A program made the translations under genes and the position numbers. A stretch of 5,975 bases of DNA from an uncultured Alcaligenaceae bacterium. GTDB taxonomy: Bacteria > Pseudomonadota > Gammaproteobacteria > Burkholderiales > Burkholderiaceae_B. The DNA lies in assembly GCA_937952975.1 (NCBI GenBank), contig CALFXX010000064.1:1-5975 (forward strand), in the 5' to 3' direction. Under the pieces are notes generated by a model. That model was not told where the DNA came from. It saw only the letters and a program-made list of their open reading frames with translations, and searched no databases. Shown here piece by piece: positions 1 through 5,975 of the stretch; position 1 is the stretch's first letter; each line of letters begins with the position of its first letter.

Positions 1-1850
1 TTTATTCGAAAAGAATTATTAGAATATTTCCAGCACTCGTTATAGTATTAATAAGCTGTTTGATATTTGGATGGTTTTTTTTGCTAAAGGATGAGTACGC
101 CTATTTAGCTAAATACACCATTGGTGCGGGTATATTTATTTCAAATATTCTCTCTTGGCTTGATAGCGGTTATTTCGATACTTCAGCAGAAACAAAGCCT
201 CTGCTGCACTTGTGGAGTCTTGGGGTTGAAGAACAATTTTATATTATTTGGCCAATAGTGATATTGCTGGCCAGAAGATTTTGCATCAATCTTTTTGCCA
301 TTATCGTAGTAGTAATCTCCGTGTCTTTCACCTGTAGTGTCATGGCCTGGCATTACCCAACTGCTGGCTTTTTTCTCATTCCGGCAAGAAGTTGGGAACT
401 TTTGGCAGGTGGTCTAATTGGGTATCTTAGCCATCACAATGATGGCAAAAAAGTATATCGTAGTTTAGAGCGACTAAAAAACAATGAATTAATCAGAAAA
501 GTAAAACATTCTGGTATATGCGGTATAGCAAAAACCAATGTCATCGCCAGCTTCGGATTCCTTTGTATCGTCTGTTCATTGGTAGGGATCAATAACAGCT
601 TTTTGTTTCCTGGCTATATCGCGATCATTCCTGTTTTGGGCACGGTGATTATTATTATCACGGCCCCTAGCTCTTGGGTAAATCATCATTTTTTATCTAA
701 TCGACTGCTTGTCTTTATTGGATTGATTAGTTTCCCGCTATATCTTTGGCATTGGCCTCTACTGGTCTTCTACAATATCGTGAGTGGCGGCGACAGCGAT
801 GTCGCCATTAAAATTGGGCTCCTTTTATTGTCGGTCATCTTGGCAGCGGCAACCTTTTATTACCTTGAGCGGCCGTTCCGACGCCCAGGACATTTATCAG
901 TCAAAACAGCCTTCCTACTGATTTTGATGTTGCTCATTATTGCAGTCGCAACAGTCATTCACCGAAAAGCTGGATTTGGCGACAGATTTACCGACGCTCA
1001 GACTAATCTCGCTCAACTAGAATATTCATTTCCAAACACAAAGGAATGTCGCGATCATTTTGATTTTGCCCGTGAGTCCTGTTACGAATCAACGACTGGA
1101 TTCGTTGACACGATTATGCTCATTGGCGACAGTCATATGGAAGCCTTAGCGCACGGCTTTATCCAGTTAGGATTGCATGACCGTCTTTCTTTTAACCTGC
1201 TGGCAATCGGCAAGGCGGGCTGTAGTCCCTTTTTCAATACCGAGTCGTTCACCGACTTAGCGGTCAACTATAACTGCAAGAGTATCATTGAGCCCGCGCT
1301 ACAAATTGCAATCAAACGCTCTGATATCAAATGGGTAATTTTGTCGGGCCGGCACGCGGCTCGGTTCAGTGGCACTGCCTATGGACGCGCCGAGCACGAT
1401 CTTCTTAGCAAACCGTGGACATACCAATATCACTCAGAGGGATTCAAGACAACTGATCCGCAACTAACTTTCCAGCTTGGCCTGCGCGACACCGTCGCTG
1501 CACTGACCGCCGCCGGAAAGAAAGTGCTCTTTGTTGATCAAATTCCTGAGCTAGGATTCTTTCCTAGAAACTGTCTGCGATTTCGCAGTTTTTATAAAAC
1601 AGAGTGTGACATTTCACGGACGTCGGCAGACGCAAGAATGGCACCCTACAAGGACGCTGTGGTCAAGATATTACGCAATGTGCCTAATACTTATATTTAT
1701 GACCCTACTAGCATTTTTTGTAATCAGTCTCGGTGCTCTGCTTTCAATTCAGACAATCAGTTGTTATACCGCGATGATGATCATATGAGTAAAATCGCAG
1801 CCGATATAATTTCATCTTCGATTATGGATTTTATAGAACAGCAAAAATAA
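1..1850 (+). CDS. Acyltransferase-3 / SGNH-domain O-acyltransferase (OafA-like), 5' truncated by window edge
   Basis: Inner-membrane O-acyltransferase, expected to pass an acyl group (usually acetyl) to a periplasmic glycan. The frame is open from base 3 to the edge, and its first visible residues (YSKRIIRIFPAL) match the conserved arginine-rich AT3 motif. The gene therefore starts outside the window, and the TTG at 60 is internal. AT3 motifs in order: HLWSLGVEEQF (207-239), RSWELLAGG (387-413), FPLYLWHWPLL (732-764), YLERPFRR (861-884). After a last hydrophobic segment (about 900-960) comes a periplasmic SGNH domain, with the nucleophile motif GDSH at 1125-1136 and the catalytic Asp/His motif DDDH at 1773-1784. 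Both catalytic blocks are intact. The SGNH part holds eight cysteines, probably disulfide-bonded. The AT3 N-terminus, including the first conserved histidine region, is not visible. The acceptor and acyl group are unknown. The next gene follows after 58 bp on the same strand. Confidence 0.93.
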   Translation, partial: YSKRIIRIFPALVIVLISCLIFGWFFLLKDEYAYLAKYTIGAGIFISNILSWLDSGYFDTSAETKPLLHLWSLGVEEQFYIIWPIVILLARRFCINLFAIIVVVISVSFTCSVMAWHYPTAGFFLIPARSWELLAGGLIGYLSHHNDGKKVYRSLERLKNNELIRKVKHSGICGIAKTNVIASFGFLCIVCSLVGINNSFLFPGYIAIIPVLGTVIIIITAPSSWVNHHFLSNRLLVFIGLISFPLYLWHWPLLVFYNIVSGGDSDVAIKIGLLLLSVILAAATFYYLERPFRRPGHLSVKTAFLLILMLLIIAVATVIHRKAGFGDRFTDAQTNLAQLEYSFPNTKECRDHFDFARESCYESTTGFVDTIMLIGDSHMEALAHGFIQLGLHDRLSFNLLAIGKAGCSPFFNTESFTDLAVNYNCKSIIEPALQIAIKRSDIKWVILSGRHAARFSGTAYGRAEHDLLSKPWTYQYHSEGFKTTDPQLTFQLGLRDTVAALTAAGKKVLFVDQIPELGFFPRNCLRFRSFYKTECDISRTSADARMAPYKDAVVKILRNVPNTYIYDPTSIFCNQSRCSAFNSDNQLLYRDDDHMSKIAADIISSSIMDFIEQQK

Positions 1851-1858
1851 TATGATTT

Positions 1859-1908
1859 AGTCTTAATCGTTCCATTAAATTTATTCTACACGTAGTATTG
1901 TTAAGACT
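1859..1908. repeat. 8-bp perfect inverted repeat in spacer, abutting a start codon
   Basis: AGTCTTAA at 1859-1866 is matched by its reverse complement TTAAGACT at 1901-1908. The loop is 34 bp, and the right arm touches the ATG at 1909. In RNA the stem would cover the ribosome-binding region of the second gene. It is AT-rich and short, so it could also be an operator half-site pair or chance. Confidence 0.35.
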
Positions 1909-3549
1909 ATGAAAACATTTAGCGTCCTGTTTGATAAAGCTACAGGTTTGACTGAAAGATCGTGGAAGCCGATTCTTCTATTTATTTTTGGCTCAAATCT
2001 TTTATATTTTATTTTTATCGGCTATAAATATTTGGCCTTTAATTCAGACAGTGCCTCCAAAGTGTTAATCGCGACCGAGATCTTCAATAGTCATGCATTT
2101 TTTCCTAAGGACTGGGCCTATGTAAACAATGACCTGTGGATTACGACCGCTCATATTTTTGTCGTTCCACTATTACAATTTTTATCACCCGGTTATTTAA
2201 GCCACGCGATCGCCTGTACACTGATGGGCGGTCTGATTATTTTTTCAATTTGGTGGTTGGTGAATAGTTTTCAGATTGTCTCTGCGCAAAAAATATTAAT
2301 TATTTTGATGTGCTTAGGTGGCATGTCGTTAACGATAACTGAAAGCATGTTTGGACAGGTTAGCTATGGAATTTTGTTAATGTTTAGCGTACTTGCAATT
2401 AAGTGCCTAGAGTCTTGCAATCTCGACTATGCGAAACAAAATTTTGTATATTATTTTTTTGCGCTTCTAATTGTACTTGTGATGGTGATAGGGAATCCCA
2501 TGAGGGCGGTTCCCTACTATTTATTTCCAATGGCTTGCAGTGCGATATTTCTGTTAGTTTCTGGGTATAAGCAAGTGAGAATCAAAGAATCCGTGAGGCT
2601 TTGTGTGATTTTCTTGAGTGCCCTTGTGGTCGTGTGTGCCGCAGGTTTTTTAATACACAAAGTATTCTTAACACAAGTCGATATGCAACAGGGTGTGACA
2701 ACCCTTCGCTGGATTCCACTGAGTGAGATGTTCAACAAGATTCCCAAGCTATTTGCGTCGTTAATCACTATTTTAGGTGGTGAGCCTTACACCAACCGAG
2801 CAGTCAGCACAATAAGTGGAGTGTATGACGGCTTTCGATTACTTGTGGCTTTACTGTTTATTGGGATTCTGCCTCGTTCCATTGCTTTTTGTTTGTCAGG
2901 CAAAGATAAATTGCTGCAGTTGGTGGCGCTGTATGCACTCGCTTCACTAGTTGCACTTTTAATGATCATGCTGGGGACTAGTGTATTCAATGCGAGGTAT
3001 CTAATCCCGCCAGTTTTTCTTTTAGTCATTGCAGTTGCAGCGCTACCTTTTAACTTTAGAGATAATATTTTTTTCGATATCGCGCGCTTAGTCGTGGTAA
3101 TTGGCTTTTGCACTAATCTGTTCGTCATCAATACGAACTATTGGGGCACTTATCACGTAAGCGAGATACATAAAGCGGACGCACAAAATTTTGACCAGCC
3201 CACTGAATTGGCCCATTTGCTTCTGGAAAACGACCTCCGTTATGGGTTTGCAACCTTTTGGCAAGCCAATGTCGTTACGGTTCTAACTGACAATACTGTT
3301 AAAACTCGGCCTATTTATATAGAAGACGGCCGAATTTTCCCAATGAAGTGGCTAAGTGCCCGTAATTGGTACGCTGAAGCGGCCACGCTCGGTGAAACAT
3401 TTTTGATTTTGAGCGCAGCAGAGGAGTTAGCACTGAATTGGGACTCATTTGCTGCCTTACGAGGTTTAACGCCGTCCAAAATCATTCAATTCAGGCATTA
3501 CAGAGTTTTTGTATTCCCAGAGAATATCGTACAGAAATTATTACGTTAA
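1909..3549 (+). CDS. Polytopic membrane protein with C-terminal soluble domain; putative GT-C-type glycosyltransferase
   Basis: A 546-residue protein not assigned to a named family. It has about 10-12 hydrophobic segments between residues 21 and 408 (first at 21-40, last at 388-408), then a soluble region of about 115 residues (430-546). Directly after the first membrane segment is an acidic motif, NSDSAS (45-50), where GT-C enzymes carry a catalytic aspartate in the first periplasmic loop. ARYLIPP at 362-368 resembles the RY-x-x-P motif that opens a late membrane segment in many GT-C proteins. This suggests transfer of a sugar from a polyprenyl-phosphate donor in the periplasm, but that is inference. 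A flippase- or polymerase-like membrane protein is the alternative. ATG 1909 is the first canonical start after an in-frame TAA at 1876-1878. No good Shine-Dalgarno sequence precedes it, which fits translation within an operon. The 5' half is strongly AT-rich (13 G+C in bases 1981-2040). Confidence 0.8.
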   Translation: MKTFSVLFDKATGLTERSWKPILLFIFGSNLLYFIFIGYKYLAFNSDSASKVLIATEIFNSHAFFPKDWAYVNNDLWITTAHIFVVPLLQFLSPGYLSHAIACTLMGGLIIFSIWWLVNSFQIVSAQKILIILMCLGGMSLTITESMFGQVSYGILLMFSVLAIKCLESCNLDYAKQNFVYYFFALLIVLVMVIGNPMRAVPYYLFPMACSAIFLLVSGYKQVRIKESVRLCVIFLSALVVVCAAGFLIHKVFLTQVDMQQGVTTLRWIPLSEMFNKIPKLFASLITILGGEPYTNRAVSTISGVYDGFRLLVALLFIGILPRSIAFCLSGKDKLLQLVALYALASLVALLMIMLGTSVFNARYLIPPVFLLVIAVAALPFNFRDNIFFDIARLVVVIGFCTNLFVINTNYWGTYHVSEIHKADAQNFDQPTELAHLLLENDLRYGFATFWQANVVTVLTDNTVKTRPIYIEDGRIFPMKWLSARNWYAEAATLGETFLILSAAEELALNWDSFAALRGLTPSKIIQFRHYRVFVFPENIVQKLLR

Positions 3550-3558
3550 CTTTAATAG

Positions 3559-3619
3559 TTGATAAAGACTGTTGTACAGGTTTTACGAAGCGGTCAAAAT
3601 CAATCATAGTGTTTATCAA
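3559..3619. repeat. 8-bp perfect inverted repeat in spacer upstream of third gene
   Basis: TTGATAAA at 3559-3566 pairs with TTTATCAA at 3612-3619 across a 45-bp loop. Pairing continues outward for three more positions if G-T wobbles are allowed. The same spacer holds a direct repeat GAAGCGGT at 3587-3594 and 3622-3629. The right arm ends 15 bp before the ATG at 3635. There is no T-run after either arm, so this is not a standard terminator. Function is unknown and chance is possible. Confidence 0.3.
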
Positions 3620-3634
3620 TTGAAGCGGTAGCGT

Positions 3635-5245
3635 ATGAGAATAAATATCAGGCTATTCACAGTTCCGATCTTGGTGGGAATGATCGGTATCGGAATGATT
3701 TTAAAAATGTTTCCGTTGTATTCTGGCGCAGGAATTTACAATGCCGATCCCGCCTATGCATATCTTTTTAATGGATTATTACTCTTAGATTTTCGCGTGC
3801 CGTTTCACATCGACCATCCGGGTACAACATTACAAACCATTATTGCCATAACTGTTTATCTCCAAGGGTTGTATTTGAAGGGGTTGAATGCAATCGGTTC
3901 GGATGTGGTCTCAGCGGTCATTGCTTCGCCTGAGCAGTTTTTGTTGGTCATCAGCAAAGTCCTGCTTGCGCTGAACGTCTTGGCGACGCTCTTTTTGGGC
4001 GTAAGGGTATACCGAAGCACCAATTCGACGATCCTTGCGGTGCTGTGTCAGTGTTCAGTTTTAACTTTCGGATTTCTAGCCACCAAGTTGCTATATCCGG
4101 CCCCAGAAGCATTCCTAGCTTGTCTTTCACTGACACTGTTAGCCGTGCTCACGCCGCTAATTTTTCAACAAGACAGCTCTGCAAAGACTGAAGAACGCAC
4201 TGCGCTTTTCGCGGGTTTTATTTTTGGTCTCGGCTTCGCGACCAAACTGACCTTTCTGCCAATGTTCGGCTTACTTTTTCTGATTCGAAACAAGCGAAAT
4301 CTTGCGAAGGCCTGTGCAGCAGCCTGTTTAGCCTGGCTGCTTGGCATTTTGCCAATCATAGGTAAGCTGCCAGAATTGTGGGACTGGATCTACAACATGC
4401 TCGTTCACGTTGGTAAGTATGGTGGCGGTAACAAGGGACTGATCGACTCGACACAAATCACTAGCAACCTGCTGACCTTAAGCGATACATTTCCACTGTT
4501 CTATTTATCAATCGTGGTGTTTGCGTGTTTTCTTATTTTTTCGTTCATTCAAAGCCGAACGCAATCTGGCGACCGTTCGTCTGCGAGCAAGAGCATTTTT
4601 GTCCATCGGTTCAGGATCGTTCTTATTTTTTTTGTGGTTTGCTCTTTGCAGACTTTGATAGTGCTCAAGCATTTTGGTGAACACTATATGATTCCGGCTT
4701 TACCGATTGCTTTTGTTGGAATGACTTTCTTAATAAACGAGTTAAGAAATGACACCCTAGGCAAAATCGCCAAGACACTATTTGCCACTATGATGTTGGC
4801 TTTATTTATCTTCATCGTAAAGTCAAATTACTCTACTTTTTCGATGCTAAAAAGCGTGCGGATACATAATAATCAATCGATTCAACAAATAGAAAGTGAG
4901 TTAGCGAAGCATCAACAGCCTTTGACGATTGGCAGTTACGGCTGCTACCTTCGTCAATGTGGTGTGCTGTTCGGTATTCAATACGCACCGGCATTAGATA
5001 AAAAAATTGGCGAGCAACTTGCCAACTTTTATGGTTTTAATGTTTGGAATAAGATGCTTGTTATTAACGGACACGGGTTTTACCCACTGACACAGCTTGA
5101 GGGTGCCATCGAAAGGCACCAACCGATCTTTCTGATCACACAACTCGACTTACCCGCCTTTGACGTCTTTCAAAAAGAACTGGTCCTAACCGCTGGGGAT
5201 CAGAGACTATTCAGGATTAATGGGATCAATCGAACAGAAAAATAA
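3635..5245 (+). CDS. GT39/PMT_2-like (GT-C) membrane glycosyltransferase, putative
   Basis: A 536-residue polytopic protein with a first membrane segment near residues 8-28, a hydrophobic core to about 397 and a C-terminal soluble region of about 125 residues (410-536). Features like those of dolichyl/polyprenyl-phosphate-sugar-dependent transferases are: an acidic first-loop motif NADPAYAY (36-43); HIDHPGT (58-64), which resembles the conserved His-Pro region of PMT_2 proteins; ATKLTFLP (202-209) at a membrane boundary; and LKHFGEHYMIPALP (344-357), resembling the late K-H-x(3)-HY-x-x-P motif. The expected role is transfer of a lipid-linked sugar to a glycan on the periplasmic side. Donor and acceptor are unknown. 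The C-terminal part has a close cysteine pair (437 and 442). ATG 3635 is fixed as the earliest start by an in-frame TAG at 3629-3631. Only a weak purine run (GAAG at 3622) lies upstream. It shares its architecture with the preceding gene but no obvious sequence identity. Confidence 0.83.
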   Translation: MRINIRLFTVPILVGMIGIGMILKMFPLYSGAGIYNADPAYAYLFNGLLLLDFRVPFHIDHPGTTLQTIIAITVYLQGLYLKGLNAIGSDVVSAVIASPEQFLLVISKVLLALNVLATLFLGVRVYRSTNSTILAVLCQCSVLTFGFLATKLLYPAPEAFLACLSLTLLAVLTPLIFQQDSSAKTEERTALFAGFIFGLGFATKLTFLPMFGLLFLIRNKRNLAKACAAACLAWLLGILPIIGKLPELWDWIYNMLVHVGKYGGGNKGLIDSTQITSNLLTLSDTFPLFYLSIVVFACFLIFSFIQSRTQSGDRSSASKSIFVHRFRIVLIFFVVCSLQTLIVLKHFGEHYMIPALPIAFVGMTFLINELRNDTLGKIAKTLFATMMLALFIFIVKSNYSTFSMLKSVRIHNNQSIQQIESELAKHQQPLTIGSYGCYLRQCGVLFGIQYAPALDKKIGEQLANFYGFNVWNKMLVINGHGFYPLTQLEGAIERHQPIFLITQLDLPAFDVFQKELVLTAGDQRLFRINGINRTEK

Positions 5246-5407
5246 TCAGATGATTCTATTACCTGCTTTATGTTGTTCCAACGCTGAGGGGTAAAAAGCG
5301 CTTGAGCAGTACTTGTGAGGGCACGTGACTTTATGATGCTTAGGCGACTCTCGCGAGAAAAGCGGTCGTTACTGGCACTATTAAATCAATCTAGAAGCTT
5401 GTACTTG
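5246..5407. other. 162-bp spacer between convergent genes
   Basis: The spacer separates the stop codons of the third plus-strand gene and the minus-strand GT2 gene. I see no coding frame of note, no RNA gene and no strong stem followed by a T-run on either strand. Its only clear symmetric element is the loop-less 10-bp palindrome TCTCGCGAGA at 5349-5358. A short AATCA-GA-TGATT repeat overlaps the upstream stop codon (5244-5255) but is too weak to be called a terminator. Confidence 0.6.
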
Positions 5408-5975
5408 CTATGGAAGAGGTTTTTGAGTTTGTATAGCAAGGGATTCAGTCTGCGCGTCCGGCACAGACTCAATCACCAGATCTAACACATACAAGGGTCG
5501 TCCCTTAGACTGCTCAAAAATTTTACTTGTGTACATACCGAGTACTCCTAAACTTGTCATGATGATCCCTGTGCAAACTAGAATCAGCACAGCCAAGCTT
5601 GTCCATCCGGGTAATGCGGTATGAAAGATCGCTCGCCAAGCAATAAAGAGCGCGATTGCAAGGCCAGCCACTGCGCATGCGACGCCAACGACGGCAATCC
5701 ATCTCAGTAACGCAGTAGTTTGAAATAAGATCCCATCTAACGCATGTTGTAGCAGCTTGGCGAATGAGTAGCTGCTTTGTCCAGCATGCCGGGCACGGTG
5801 AGAGTACGCCACCGTGCCGTATTTGAACCCAAGCCAATGAAGTATGAACAGATAATGTCGTTCTCTTTCCTGAAACAGCAAAAAGGCGTCAACGACCTTT
5901 CGAGATAAGATCGAAAAAGACCCATACCCCCGATCAAAGGTGGTGCCTGAAAGCTTATTTAAAAATTTGAAATAC
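5408..5975 (-). CDS. Family 2 glycosyltransferase, GtrB/DPM1-like, C-terminal part (5' end beyond window)
   Basis: The minus-strand frame is open from the right edge (first full codon 5974-5972) to TAG at 5410-5408, giving 188 visible residues. The TTG at 5881 is internal, because typical GT2 sequence continues upstream of it: FDRGYGSFSILSRKVVDA at visible residues 13-30. Next come the acceptor-region motif ERERHYLFILHWLGFK (36-51) and the GtrB-type hallmark R-x-AGQSSYSFAKLLQHALDG (about 62-81). Two membrane helices follow (about 92-115 and 124-147), then YTSKIFEQSKGRPLYV (148-163), a standard ending of polyprenyl-phosphate glycosyltransferases. Such enzymes attach a sugar from a nucleotide donor to undecaprenyl phosphate at the cytoplasmic face. 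The usual length is about 310-330 residues, so roughly 130 residues, including the DxD catalytic core, lie to the right. The tail after residue 165 is polar and looks disordered. The gene converges on the three plus-strand genes. Confidence 0.92.
   Translation of the reverse strand, partial: YFKFLNKLSGTTFDRGYGSFSILSRKVVDAFLLFQERERHYLFILHWLGFKYGTVAYSHRARHAGQSSYSFAKLLQHALDGILFQTTALLRWIAVVGVACAVAGLAIALFIAWRAIFHTALPGWTSLAVLILVCTGIIMTSLGVLGMYTSKIFEQSKGRPLYVLDLVIESVPDAQTESLAIQTQKPLP

Noticed and set aside
60..62. TTG as the start codon of the acyltransferase
   Set aside because: The frame stays open to the left edge and encodes the conserved RIIRIFPAL region of AT3 proteins, so this codon is internal.
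1870..1897. Possible sigma-70 promoter in the first spacer (TTCCAT, 16 bp, TAGTAT)
   Set aside because: The -35 match is poor and AT-rich spacers give such hits easily; read-through from the upstream gene is simpler.
2517..3131. Two minus-strand open frames of 83 and 114 codons inside the second gene
   Set aside because: They lie opposite a well-supported membrane-protein gene, have low-complexity Lys/Thr/Ser-rich products with no recognisable domain, and are best read as antisense shadows.
3951..4359. Two minus-strand open frames of about 60 codons inside the third gene
   Set aside because: They are antisense to conserved GT-C motifs and have no domain or credible ribosome-binding context.
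5244..5310. Possible rho-independent terminator after the third gene or after the GT2 gene
   Set aside because: The 5-bp AATCA/TGATT stem is weak. AAGCGCTT near 5297-5304 is followed by a short T-run on the minus strand, but it is a loop-less palindrome that cannot form a normal terminator hairpin.
5879..5881. TTG as the start of the minus-strand glycosyltransferase
   Set aside because: The upstream in-frame sequence continues a typical GT2 domain to the window edge, so the gene begins further right.
5523..5937. Minus-strand open frames in alternative phases over the GT2 gene
   Set aside because: They overlap the correct GT2 frame, which carries clear family motifs, and their own products resemble no protein family.

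Overview
The window looks like part of a surface-polysaccharide (O-antigen or capsule type) locus of a Gram-negative bacterium, most likely a gammaproteobacterium. This rests on gene content (an OafA-like acyltransferase with a periplasmic SGNH domain, two polytopic GT-C-like proteins, a polyprenyl-phosphate GT2 enzyme) and on AT-leaning base composition. No species-specific marker was seen, so the taxonomic call is inference.

Layout. Positions 1-1850 (+) hold the 3' part of an acyltransferase-3/SGNH fusion gene whose start lies left of the window. After a 58-bp spacer, 1909-3549 (+) encodes a 546-residue membrane protein with a C-terminal soluble domain. After an 85-bp spacer, 3635-5245 (+) encodes a 536-residue membrane protein resembling GT39/PMT_2-type glycosyltransferases. 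A 162-bp spacer with no gene follows. From the right edge to 5408 on the minus strand lies the 3' part of a GtrB/DPM1-like family 2 glycosyltransferase, convergent with the other three and with its catalytic half outside the window. No RNA gene, insertion sequence, CRISPR array or convincing rho-independent terminator was found.

How the genes may work together (inference). A GT2 enzyme of this type loads a sugar onto undecaprenyl phosphate at the cytoplasmic face. GT-C proteins use such lipid-linked sugars on the periplasmic side. The AT3-SGNH protein moves acyl groups, usually acetyl, across the membrane onto a glycan. Together they would suit decoration of a polysaccharide in the periplasm. 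No flippase (GtrA or Wzx), polymerase or nucleotide-sugar gene lies in the window, so the substrate cannot be named. The content is fairly ordinary for a polysaccharide locus. The least characterised parts are the two GT-C-like proteins, and I see no clear case for a wholly new system.
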